Positions 1 through 5,600 of a stretch of DNA of 12,750 nt are shown in pieces. The DNA lies in NCBI GenBank assembly GCA_046541015.1, contig JBKHEA010000026.1:1-12750 (forward strand), given 5' to 3'. The position numbers were made by a program, and so were the translations under genes. The notes beneath the pieces were generated by a model. That model did not search any database, was not told the origin of the DNA, and saw nothing but the letters and a program-made list of their open reading frames with translations. The stretch's first letter is position 1. Each line of letters starts with the position of its first letter. Origin of the DNA: Liberiplasma sp046541015. Lineage in GTDB: Bacteria; Bacillota_I; Bacilli_A; Izemoplasmatales; Izemoplasmataceae.

Positions 1-434
1 CAAAGAGTTCGTTAGTTTTTGTTGAAGGAATTACAGACTACAATTACTTAGTTGCTTTTAGAAGCTATCTTTCAGATAAACATGATTTTAGTCATTTAAA
101 GTTTCTCCCTGTTCAGGGTTTGTTTAATTCGAAGTTAATAAAACAATTGGCAAGTATTGCAACTAATCCTATTATTCTTGTAGATTCAGATCATGCTGGT
201 AAGAAATTTACTGAAGATAACTCTCATAATGGAGCAGAAGTGATTAAATTAGATGATAAGTTTGAAAAGGTAATAGAAGATTTGTTTAGTAAAGATGATC
301 GTGAGAAATATTGTAATGAAAAATCATTAGCCTCATCTGTGTGGTTCAAAAATAATCTGATTAATAAAAAAATTAAAGTTACAAAAAATACAGTCGATAA
401 TTTTACAAACCTATTAAATAGACTTGCAGTTTAA
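1..434 (+). CDS. C-terminal TOPRIM part of an OLD-family ATPase/nuclease (5' end outside window)
   Basis: The frame is open from base 3 to a TAA at 432-434, so this is the 3' end of a longer gene; the in-frame TTG at 120 is internal. The fragment begins with a hydrophobic strand and FVEGITDY (the TOPRIM glutamate motif), continues with LPVQG, then ILVDSDHAG (the DxD metal-binding motif), and later has IEDLFSKDD, a type of sequence I associate with the TOPRIM tail of OLD-type proteins. In that family an N-terminal ABC-type ATPase, here off the left edge, is joined to a TOPRIM nuclease that cuts or nicks DNA; several members act in phage defence (P2 Old, GajA). The domain assignment is from motifs; a defence role is inference. 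No UvrD-like helicase partner lies downstream, so any partner must be upstream. A strong terminator follows immediately. Confidence 0.72.
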   Translation, partial: KSSLVFVEGITDYNYLVAFRSYLSDKHDFSHLKFLPVQGLFNSKLIKQLASIATNPIILVDSDHAGKKFTEDNSHNGAEVIKLDDKFEKVIEDLFSKDDREKYCNEKSLASSVWFKNNLINKKIKVTKNTVDNFTNLLNRLAV

Positions 435-444
435 TGTTTGTTGC

Positions 445-478
445 ATATCCCCCAAATATTTGGGGGATATTTTATTGT
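445..478 (+). terminator. Rho-independent terminator after the TOPRIM gene
   Basis: Bases 445-470 form a perfect palindrome containing CCCCC and GGGGG arms around AAATATTT, followed by TTTTATTGTATTTT. It starts 11 bases after the stop codon and separates the TOPRIM gene from the next unit. Being symmetrical, it could also stop transcription from the opposite strand. Confidence 0.85.
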
Positions 479-482
479 ATTT

Positions 483-491
483 TGGTATAAT
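483..491 (+). promoter_or_regulatory. Extended -10 promoter for the small membrane protein unit
   Basis: TGGTATAAT is a perfect extended -10 (TG-n-TATAAT). The correctly spaced -35 position falls in the preceding terminator and has no recognisable hexamer. The start would be near 497, immediately before the ribosome binding site GAGGTGA (498-504), so the leader is very short. Confidence 0.55.
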
Positions 492-508
492 AAATCTGAG
501 GTGATTTT

Positions 509-736
509 ATGAAAAAGTTATATTTTGGATTAACGTTAATGTTAAGTGGTGCAATTATTACTGCAGGTGCTATTATTGGGACGGGAAGTGCAATAGGAGG
601 CAACCATGCTTTTGGAGCACTTGGGTATCAGTTTTCTGATCATGATTCAGGTTCTTTTTTTATTTCTTTAGGATTTTTATTGTTTTTTAGTGGGATGTTG
701 ATTGCTTTTTTAGAAGCCTTTAAGAAAGAAAAGTAA
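509..736 (+). CDS. Small two-helix membrane protein, unknown function
   Basis: A 75-residue protein with ATG preceded by GAGGTGA at 498-504. I do not recognise the family. Two hydrophobic stretches are visible: residues about 5-25 (rich in Gly, Ala, Ile) and about 50-69 (FFISLGFLLFFSGMLIAF), joined by a Gly/His/Asp-containing loop and ending in a basic tail (KKEK). This suggests a hairpin in the membrane with both ends probably cytoplasmic by the positive-inside rule. Its TAA stop is directly followed by the ATG of the serine hydrolase with no gap, so the two are almost certainly co-transcribed and translationally coupled. A link to lipid or membrane metabolism is possible but unsupported. 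Confidence 0.7.
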   Translation: MKKLYFGLTLMLSGAIITAGAIIGTGSAIGGNHAFGALGYQFSDHDSGSFFISLGFLLFFSGMLIAFLEAFKKEK

Positions 737-1771
737 ATGTTAAATCTAAACTATCTAAAGAAACTAGAAAAAAAAGTACCAACCATACAATTACTGGTTA
801 ACAATTTTGAAAAAAACCAAGTATTTGAATATTCTAATACAACCATCCATCAACGTTTTCAAAGCGCTAGTGTTGGAAAGGTTTTTTGTGCAACACTCAT
901 GATGATGAGCGTTGAAAAAAAGATGATAAGTTTAGATACTAACATTAGTAAGGTTTTAGATGAAGCAATGCTTGATAATCTTTTTGTTTATAAGGGTATT
1001 GATTATAAAAACGATGTTTTAGTAAAACATCTTTTAGCGCATACATCGGGTGTCAATGATTATTTTGAAGGAAAGACAAAAGGCAGTATGCCTTTTATGA
1101 AAAAGTTAGAAAAAGATCCTATGCATTTATATAATCCAACTGAACTGATTGATTTTACAAGAAACTACCAACAAGCCATTGCGAAGCCAGGAGAAAAATT
1201 TTATTATTCGGATACAGGCTATAATCTCCTAGGGTTAATCCTTGAAGCGCTTTATGAAATACCTTATCATCAGATTTTAAGAAAGTATATTATAGAACCT
1301 TTAAAACTTAAAGATACAGCCTTATGTTTTTATGATGAACACTTTGATCAAGAATCCTTAGCGCCAGTATTATTTAAAGGAAAACGTATGGAAAAAACCA
1401 ATGCATTAAGTTGTGATTTTGCGGGTGGTGGCTTACAAACAAGTGTCTATGATTTAGATCACTTTTTAAGAAGTTTACTTGAAGGAAAACTCATTAGTAA
1501 AGATTCATTAGATTTTATGATAAAGCCAAAGCATCGCTTTCACTTTATCATGGATTATGGACACGGGATGATTACGATTGATTTTAAACGTATTGTTCCT
1601 TGGATGAGAGGCTACCCTAAAATGGTAGGCGGGTTAGGTAGTTTAAGTGTCCATGCTTTTATTGATCCGATTAGTTTAAATACCATTATCATTAACTTAG
1701 GAGACCCATCGAAAATGCGTCTTAGCTTTAAACTTTTAGTAAAAAGTGCTAAATGGTTAAAAAATAATTAG
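737..1771 (+). CDS. Beta-lactamase-fold serine hydrolase (PF00144-type), no signal peptide
   Basis: A 344-residue protein of the class C beta-lactamase/esterase superfamily. Visible motifs are S45-V-G-K48 (catalytic SxxK), LLAHTSG around H102 and Y157-S158-D159 followed by TGYNLLG (the YxN-type motif, with Asp for Asn as in many relatives). The third motif (KTG or HxG) is not clear; GGLGSLS near the C-terminus lies about where it should. There is no signal peptide or transmembrane segment, unlike penicillin-binding proteins, so it probably works in the cytoplasm or at the membrane beside the preceding small membrane protein. Likely activity is esterase or peptidase; the substrate is unknown. 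The ATG follows the previous stop directly and lacks a strong Shine-Dalgarno, so translation probably depends on coupling. The stop is TAG. Confidence 0.82.
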   Translation: MLNLNYLKKLEKKVPTIQLLVNNFEKNQVFEYSNTTIHQRFQSASVGKVFCATLMMMSVEKKMISLDTNISKVLDEAMLDNLFVYKGIDYKNDVLVKHLLAHTSGVNDYFEGKTKGSMPFMKKLEKDPMHLYNPTELIDFTRNYQQAIAKPGEKFYYSDTGYNLLGLILEALYEIPYHQILRKYIIEPLKLKDTALCFYDEHFDQESLAPVLFKGKRMEKTNALSCDFAGGGLQTSVYDLDHFLRSLLEGKLISKDSLDFMIKPKHRFHFIMDYGHGMITIDFKRIVPWMRGYPKMVGGLGSLSVHAFIDPISLNTIIINLGDPSKMRLSFKLLVKSAKWLKNN

Positions 1772-1800
1772 TTGTACATTTTAGCGAATGGTTTTATACT
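1772..1800 (+). promoter_or_regulatory. Sigma-70-type promoter for the methyltransferase gene
   Basis: TTGTAC (1772-1777) and TATACT (1795-1800) are separated by exactly 17 bases. An inverted repeat TTATAC/GTATAA (1794-1799 and 1805-1810) spans the expected start and could be an operator or chance. The ribosome binding site AAGGAGG is at 1816-1822. Confidence 0.7.
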
Positions 1801-1828
1801 AAAGGTATAAAGTGTAAGGAGGCTATGT

Positions 1829-2461
1829 ATGAAAAAGAAAAAAGATTCACGTAAGCTTTTTAATTTCATTGCGCCAGTTTATGGCTGGTTTTATAAGTCT
1901 CAGAAAAAACGCTATAAAAAAATTATTGAAGAAGTTAGTCATGAAATTAATTTAAATGATTATCAATCCATTATAGATTTAGGCTGTGGAACAGGCGCAC
2001 TTGCAAGTGTACTTGATGACATGGGATTAAAAGTTACTGCGATTGATGCTGCAAGTAAAATGTTAAAAATCGCCAAGAAGAAAAATAAAGATAAAGAGAT
2101 TACCTTTATACAAGGTGATATTTTAAAACCATTACCTTTTAAAGATCATCACTTTGATTTAGCCATTGCTTCTTATGTTGCTCATGGCTTAAGCAAAGAA
2201 GAACGTCGCAAGATGTATTATGCGATGAGTCGCCTTGCTAAAGACTATGTGATTATTCATGATTATAATGCGAACCGTGCCCCACTTACTAGTTTTGTTG
2301 AATATTTAGAAGGTGGCGATTACTTTTATTTTATTGACAACGCTGAAAAAGAAATGGAAAGCTGTATTGAAGATATGAAAACTTGTTTTAGTGAAGTCAA
2401 GGTATTAGGCGTTGATGTTAGAGCCAATTGGTATATTTGTAAAGTAAAAAAAGAAAAGTAA
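1829..2461 (+). CDS. Class I SAM-dependent methyltransferase (UbiE/Methyltransf_11-like)
   Basis: A 210-residue protein. D50-L-G-C-G-T-G56 is the classical SAM-binding motif I; D73 in VTAIDAASKML is the acidic motif II residue contacting the ribose; QGDILKPLPF follows as motif III and LAIASYVAHGL as motif IV. The N-terminus (FNFIAPVYGWFY) resembles UbiE-like enzymes acting on small molecules or lipids. The substrate cannot be inferred. ATG 1829 has AAGGAGG at 1816-1822 with 6 bases between; a second ATG at 1825 is out of frame and too close to the Shine-Dalgarno. It has its own promoter and terminator, so it is monocistronic. Confidence 0.88.
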   Translation: MKKKKDSRKLFNFIAPVYGWFYKSQKKRYKKIIEEVSHEINLNDYQSIIDLGCGTGALASVLDDMGLKVTAIDAASKMLKIAKKKNKDKEITFIQGDILKPLPFKDHHFDLAIASYVAHGLSKEERRKMYYAMSRLAKDYVIIHDYNANRAPLTSFVEYLEGGDYFYFIDNAEKEMESCIEDMKTCFSEVKVLGVDVRANWYICKVKKEK

Positions 2462-2468
2462 ACCTGCC

Positions 2469-2503
2469 AAACCATGCAAAGTTGTCATTGCATGGTTTTT
2501 TTT
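2469..2503 (+). terminator. Terminator after the methyltransferase gene
   Basis: Arms AACCATGCAA (2470-2479) and TTGCATGGTT (2488-2497), loop of 8 bases, then a run of eight T (2496-2503). A textbook intrinsic terminator 8 bases after the stop codon. Confidence 0.9.
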
Positions 2504-2516
2504 ATTAGGCTAAAAT
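2488..2516 (+). promoter_or_regulatory. Promoter for the HTH gene, nested in the upstream terminator
   Basis: TTGCAT (2488-2493) and TAAAAT (2511-2516) are 17 bases apart. The -35 is the 3' arm of the preceding terminator stem, so the same bases would end one transcript and start the next. Ribosome binding site AAGAGGTGA is at 2523-2531. Confidence 0.5.
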
Positions 2517-2535
2517 ATTGTTAAGAGGTGAAGCC

Positions 2536-2958
2536 ATGTATGAATTAAAAGATATTATGATGATGTTTAACATTCCAGAAAGAACAATTAGAAGACATTT
2601 AAAACTAGGATTATTAAAAGGAAGTAAGGTAGGTGGTATTTGGCGCTTTACTGAAGAAGACATTATGACCTATACAAAACTTGACTCAATGAAACAAACA
2701 ATCAATAAACAAACGCTACATTTAATTATTGATACCTATAACGGGGTGAAAGGAAGTGATCTAGTGATTATAATCCCAATTAAAAAGACAACGAAAATTA
2801 AGCTTGCGGCTTTATCGTTAGAAGTTAGTACATTTAAACATCCATTTACATTCGATTTAAAACTTGAAGGCAGTAAACATATTATTACCTTTAAAGGTGA
2901 TAATAGTGATGCCGTAACGTTAATTAACTATGTAGAAAATCATTTTGAAAAAGCATAA
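2536..2958 (+). CDS. Small HTH (excisionase/MerR-type HTH_17) protein with unknown C-terminal domain
   Basis: A 140-residue protein. ATG 2536 is preferred because AAGAGGTGA (2523-2531) sits correctly before it; the upstream in-frame TTG at 2518 would put this site inside the coding region. Residues about 1-50 form a winged-helix-type DNA-binding domain: IPERTIRRHLKLGLL is the helix-turn-helix, and GGIWRFTEEDI the wing and following helix seen in excisionase-like HTH_17 proteins. Residues about 60-140 look like an alternating strand/helix domain I do not recognise. This is probably a small transcription factor. Nothing beside it (no integrase, no attachment site) supports a phage excisionase role. 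It stands alone between a terminator and the next ribosome binding site; it may read through into the DUF1801 gene, as I see no terminator after it. Confidence 0.75.
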   Translation: MYELKDIMMMFNIPERTIRRHLKLGLLKGSKVGGIWRFTEEDIMTYTKLDSMKQTINKQTLHLIIDTYNGVKGSDLVIIIPIKKTTKIKLAALSLEVSTFKHPFTFDLKLEGSKHIITFKGDNSDAVTLINYVENHFEKA

Positions 2959-2983
2959 TCAGAAAAATTAAGTCGTTATCTTA

Positions 2984-2989
2984 TATAAT
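2984..2989 (+). promoter_or_regulatory. Possible -10 element for the DUF1801 gene
   Basis: A perfect TATAAT lies 20 bases before ATG 3010, but no -35 hexamer is visible 16-18 bases upstream. A TAAGTCG/CGACTTA inverted repeat (2969-2975 and 3004-3010) surrounds it. The ribosome binding site AGGAGG is at 2998-3003. Confidence 0.35.
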
Positions 2990-3009
2990 AAACATGTAGG
3001 AGGCGACTT

Positions 3010-3375
3010 ATGAATTATGAAACGTTTTTAGAAACGATAAAAAATCCACTCATTAAAGAAAAGATGATGGCATTAGTTGATTTTGTTCAGACCACCTTTC
3101 CTCATTTAAAACTAGAAATTAAATGGAATCAACCCATGTTTACTGATCATGGTACCTTTATTATCGGTTTTAGTGCAGCAAAAAATCATATTAATTTAGC
3201 CCCTGAACAACCTGTTATTTCTTTGTTTAAAGAAAAACTAGATCAAGCTTCATACCATCAAACAAAAATGCTGATTCAAATTAAAGCCCACCAAAGTATT
3301 GATTACACGCTTGTTAAAGAAATTATTGAGTTTACCATTACGGATAAAAAAGACACCAATTCCTTTTGGAGGTAA
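3010..3375 (+). CDS. DUF1801 / YdhG-like (frataxin-fold, iron-chaperone-type) protein
   Basis: A 121-residue protein with a strong AGGAGG ribosome binding site at 2998-3003. The segment IKWNQPMFTDHGTFIIGFSA followed by INLAPE is the typical core of DUF1801 proteins, whose members are related in fold to B. subtilis YdhG/Fra, a frataxin-like iron chaperone for Fe-S cluster and haem assembly. Many DUF1801 proteins have no known function, so iron binding is a family-level possibility, not something shown here. The length agrees with the family. The protein is cytoplasmic, with no signal or membrane segment. Its stop codon is inside the 5' arm of the terminator. Confidence 0.75.
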   Translation: MNYETFLETIKNPLIKEKMMALVDFVQTTFPHLKLEIKWNQPMFTDHGTFIIGFSAAKNHINLAPEQPVISLFKEKLDQASYHQTKMLIQIKAHQSIDYTLVKEIIEFTITDKKDTNSFWR

Positions 3376-3394
3376 AGCGCGCAAGCGCTTTTTT
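3374..3394 (+). terminator. Terminator with GCAA tetraloop overlapping the stop codon
   Basis: Arms AAAGCGC (3374-3380) and GCGCTTT (3385-3391) around a GCAA (GNRA-type) tetraloop, then T to 3394. The stem begins within the TAA stop of the DUF1801 gene. Confidence 0.88.
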
Positions 3395-3443
3395 ACTTAT
3401 GTCTAGGTTCTTTTTAGGTTTTAGTTTTAAACGATAAATAGAC

Positions 3444-3472
3444 TTCTTAAAGAGCCTTAAGCATGATACAAT
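3444..3472 (+). promoter_or_regulatory. Promoter for the exonuclease gene
   Basis: TGATACAAT (3464-3472) is an extended -10 with one mismatch to TATAAT; TTCTTA (3444-3449) is a weak -35 with 17-base spacing. An AAAGGA ribosome binding site precedes ATG 3493. Confidence 0.5.
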
Positions 3473-3492
3473 AAATAAAAGGACGTGATTGA

Positions 3493-4122
3493 ATGAAACC
3501 ATTTAATGATTACAACCAGATTGTTATATTTGATGTTGAAACCAGCGGTTTATCCAGTAAAGAAGCAAGCATTATTGAACTTGGTGCGATTATTGTTAAA
3601 CCTTTACTTGGTGAATTTGTGATTGAGGAAGAAGTTAGTGTTTTAATCAATATTAAACAAAAACTTCCTGATGAAATCATCAAACTTACGAACATCACTG
3701 ATGAGATGTTAAAAACTGGGATAAGCGAAGAAGAACTTTTTAAAATCATGAAAAAACTTACAATGCCTAACACCTTATTAATAGCTTATAATTTACCGTT
3801 TGATTATGGCTTTTTTAAAGCGCTCTTTTATAAGTATGAAGGACACTCTAAAAGTCTTGATCAATGTGATTTTTTAGATATGTTAACGTGTTATCGCGCT
3901 AAACACGCTTACCCTCATAAATTAGATCACGCGGTTGCAATGTATGAAGTTAGTGTCCCAAATACCCATAGAGCTTTAGATGATGTTTTAGCAACTTATG
4001 AGCTCTTCTTAAAAATGCATAAAGCCTATAACCTTGAACCCTTTATTAATGTGATTGGGGTATTAAAAAAATATCCTTATCAAAAAATGAAATTGAGTAA
4101 GATTAAAACCATAACGCAATAA
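3493..4122 (+). CDS. DEDDh 3'-5' exonuclease (DnaQ/PolC-epsilon fold)
   Basis: A 209-residue stand-alone exonuclease. The four acidic residues and the histidine of the DEDDh class are all visible: D14 and E16 in FDVETSGL (Exo I), D104 in YNLPFDYGFF (Exo II), and H159 with D164 in HRALDDVLATYELF (Exo III, H-x4-D). It should remove nucleotides from 3' ends with two metal ions. Candidate roles are an epsilon-like proofreading subunit, a helper in repair, or an RNA 3' nuclease; the sequence alone does not decide. Residues about 170-209 are a basic C-terminal tail beyond the catalytic domain. It has its own promoter and ends at a bidirectional terminator facing the MalY-type gene. Confidence 0.87.
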   Translation: MKPFNDYNQIVIFDVETSGLSSKEASIIELGAIIVKPLLGEFVIEEEVSVLINIKQKLPDEIIKLTNITDEMLKTGISEEELFKIMKKLTMPNTLLIAYNLPFDYGFFKALFYKYEGHSKSLDQCDFLDMLTCYRAKHAYPHKLDHAVAMYEVSVPNTHRALDDVLATYELFLKMHKAYNLEPFINVIGVLKKYPYQKMKLSKIKTITQ

Positions 4123-4152
4123 AAAATAGCTTGAAAATTTCAAGCTATTTTT
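4122..4152. terminator. Bidirectional terminator between the convergent exonuclease and MalY-type genes
   Basis: An almost perfect inverted repeat (arms 4122-4134 and 4140-4152 containing TAGCTTG/CAAGCTA) with A-rich left and T-rich right flanks, giving a U-tract in both directions. It begins at the exonuclease stop codon and ends 3 bases before the stop of the minus-strand gene. Confidence 0.85.
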
Positions 4153-4155
4153 ATG

Positions 4156-5313
4156 TTATATGGTATCAAGGGCTTCTTTAAAGCGATTTAACCCATTTAT
4201 GAGTTGTTCTTTTGAACAGGCTAAATTAAGTCGCATAAAACCATTTGCGTTTTGACCAAACTTAATGCCATTAGCTAAAACTAACCCATGTGATAAAAAC
4301 AAATTATGTAAGGCATTGCCTGCATGATTAAAACAGTTTAAGTCTAACCACATTAGATAAGTCCCTTCTAAAGGTGAGATGAGAATTTTAGGGAAGTGTT
4401 TTAAGATAAATGTTTTTGCATAGGTATAATTATCTAATATATGTTTGTTTTGGGCTTCTAACCAAGGGATGCCTTTAGTATATGCAGCTTTTAATGCGGT
4501 GACCGCTAAAAGATTAGGCGTATGGATTAAATGTTTATCAAAGGTTTTTCTTAAAGCTAATAAACCTTTTAGATTGTTTGAGATCGTATTTGATATTTTA
4601 AGCCCTGCAATATTAAAGGTTTTACTCGGTGCTATAGTAACATAAATATTTTCGTATCGATCAAAATAATGCATTAAACTTCTAAATGGTTGTTTTCCGA
4701 TGATGATATCTGCATGAATTTCATCGCTAATTAAAATAACATCATATTTTTTACAAAGAGTAACAACTTGATCGAGTTCTTTTTCATTCCAAACCCTGCC
4801 AACAGGGTTATGAGGATTACAAAACAAGAATATTTTTGCGCCTTGTTTAAACACTTTTTCTAAATGTTCAAAATCCATCGTATAAAAGCCATTGGTATTA
4901 ATGAGTGGATTTTCAATTACCGTGCGCTCATTGGTTTCAATAATATGTTTAAACATGTGATAAACGGGTGTTTGAATAACAACTTCATCATCTAAATAAC
5001 TTAAGGTTTCCATCAAATAAATAATTGAAGTCAAGATTTTATTGCCAGGGACAATCCACGATTTATTGATGGATGCACCATATTGGTTCTTAACATAGTT
5101 TATGATGATATCGTAATAATCTTCTCCTAAGCCACTATATCCAAAAGCGCCATGATCAATGCGATTCATTAACGCTTCTTTAATCACCGGTGCTGTTTCA
5201 TAATCTGAATCAGCAACGCTAAAAGCAAGTGTATCATCGCTTTCACTTTCTTTAATAGCTTGGTCCCATTTTAAGGCATTAGTATTTTTGCGGTTTAGTG
5301 TTTTAAATTCCAT
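4156..5313 (-). CDS. MalY/PatB-family PLP-dependent C-S lyase / aminotransferase
   Basis: A 385-residue fold-type I PLP enzyme. K231 in APSKTFNIAG is the Schiff-base lysine (E. coli MalY uses a lysine at an almost identical position); CNPHNPVGR holds the conserved cofactor/substrate contacts and SDEIHAD the aspartate facing the pyridine nitrogen. The N-terminal NTNALKWD and SVADSDYETAPVI match the MalY/PatB start. Members cleave cystathionine or cysteine to pyruvate/homocysteine, sulfide and ammonia; some act as aminotransferases or have regulatory side roles. I start at the ATG at 5313-5311, preceded by AAGGGGTGA (5326-5318); the open frame extends 28 codons further upstream but that part contains the promoter. 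No methionine or cysteine genes adjoin it, so the physiological substrate is open. Confidence 0.9.
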   Translation of the reverse strand: MEFKTLNRKNTNALKWDQAIKESESDDTLAFSVADSDYETAPVIKEALMNRIDHGAFGYSGLGEDYYDIIINYVKNQYGASINKSWIVPGNKILTSIIYLMETLSYLDDEVVIQTPVYHMFKHIIETNERTVIENPLINTNGFYTMDFEHLEKVFKQGAKIFLFCNPHNPVGRVWNEKELDQVVTLCKKYDVILISDEIHADIIIGKQPFRSLMHYFDRYENIYVTIAPSKTFNIAGLKISNTISNNLKGLLALRKTFDKHLIHTPNLLAVTALKAAYTKGIPWLEAQNKHILDNYTYAKTFILKHFPKILISPLEGTYLMWLDLNCFNHAGNALHNLFLSHGLVLANGIKFGQNANGFMRLNLACSKEQLINGLNRFKEALDTI

Positions 5314-5331
5314 TGAATCACCCCTTCTTTT

Positions 5332-5340
5332 ATTATAGCA
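5332..5340 (-). promoter_or_regulatory. Extended -10 promoter for the MalY-type gene
   Basis: Read on the minus strand, TGCTATAAT is a perfect extended -10. No good -35 is seen at the matching spacing. The start would be near 5325, right at the ribosome binding site, so this gene too has a very short leader. Confidence 0.55.
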
Positions 5341-5390
5341 AATTAAATCGATATTTCGCAGGGCATTTAAAGGATTTATAGTCTTTAAGT

Positions 5391-5418
5391 TTGACACACG
5401 AAAATGACCTCTTACATT
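5391..5418 (+). promoter_or_regulatory. Possible distal promoter toward mtlA
   Basis: TTGACA (5391-5396) with TACATT (5413-5418) at 16-base spacing could start a transcript about 175 bases upstream of mtlA. It lies in the 287-base gap between the MalY-type gene and mtlA, which otherwise holds the MtlR-box and the proximal promoter. I see no riboswitch or terminator-like fold in this gap. Confidence 0.25.
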
Positions 5419-5498
5419 TTCAGTAAAAACCCTTACACAAGCCTTTTAAAGATATTTAAGGAAGATGTTATTATTTCATTATAAGGGATTATTTTAAC

Positions 5499-5518
5499 TT
5501 TTGTCACTAATGAAAAGG
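5499..5518 (+). promoter_or_regulatory. Candidate MtlR operator upstream of mtlA (box 1)
   Basis: TTTTGTCACTAA here is identical to a 12-mer before mtlR (7048-7059), and a close relative is at 6993. TTGTCAC agrees with the half-site of the B. subtilis MtlR consensus (TTGNCACA-N4-TGTGNCAA). It lies about 40 bases upstream of the mtlA -35, a position suited to an activator. Confidence 0.55.
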
Positions 5519-5549
5519 CATACTTAAATTTGTTTTTATTGATAATGAT

Positions 5550-5579
5550 TTGACAATCAAGATAAAATGAGAGTATAAA
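5550..5579 (+). promoter_or_regulatory. mtlA promoter
   Basis: TTGACA (5550-5555) is a perfect -35; TATAAA (5574-5579) follows at 18 bases. An overlapping alternative, TTGATA (5539-5544) with ATAAAA (5562-5567), is also possible. The first choice gives a start at about 5586, directly before the ribosome binding site AAGGAG (5588-5593). Confidence 0.6.
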
Positions 5580-5600
5580 ATTAAAAAAAGGAGAAAGATA

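Noticed and set aside
120..434. Independent 104-residue gene starting at TTG 120
   Set aside because: The frame is open upstream to the window edge and that part contains the TOPRIM glutamate motif FVEGITDY, so TTG 120 is internal to a longer gene.
1..434. Gabija defence system (GajA/GajB)
   Set aside because: Only a TOPRIM tail is visible, no UvrD-like GajB follows, and the TOPRIM motifs are not specific enough for GajA.
2536..2958. Phage or integrative-element excisionase
   Set aside because: No integrase, attachment-site repeat or tRNA gene is nearby; the HTH_17 fold is shared with many ordinary regulators.
3510..3773. Minus-strand open frame within the exonuclease gene
   Set aside because: The plus strand codes for a clear DEDDh exonuclease here; the reverse frame is low-complexity Ser/Ile/Leu without motifs. 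The open frames opposite mtlA (5816-6049), MalY (4445-4645), pfkB (10123-10341) and the dehydrogenase (10948-11130) were rejected for the same reason.
5314..5397. N-terminal extension of the MalY-type protein to 5397
   Set aside because: The 28 extra codons contain the extended -10 promoter and the AAGGGGTGA ribosome binding site of the ATG at 5313, and family similarity begins at that ATG.
5314..5600. Riboswitch or leader RNA before mtlA
   Set aside because: No stable paired structure or terminator/antiterminator arrangement could be found by eye, and the best promoter leaves a leader of only about 15 bases.
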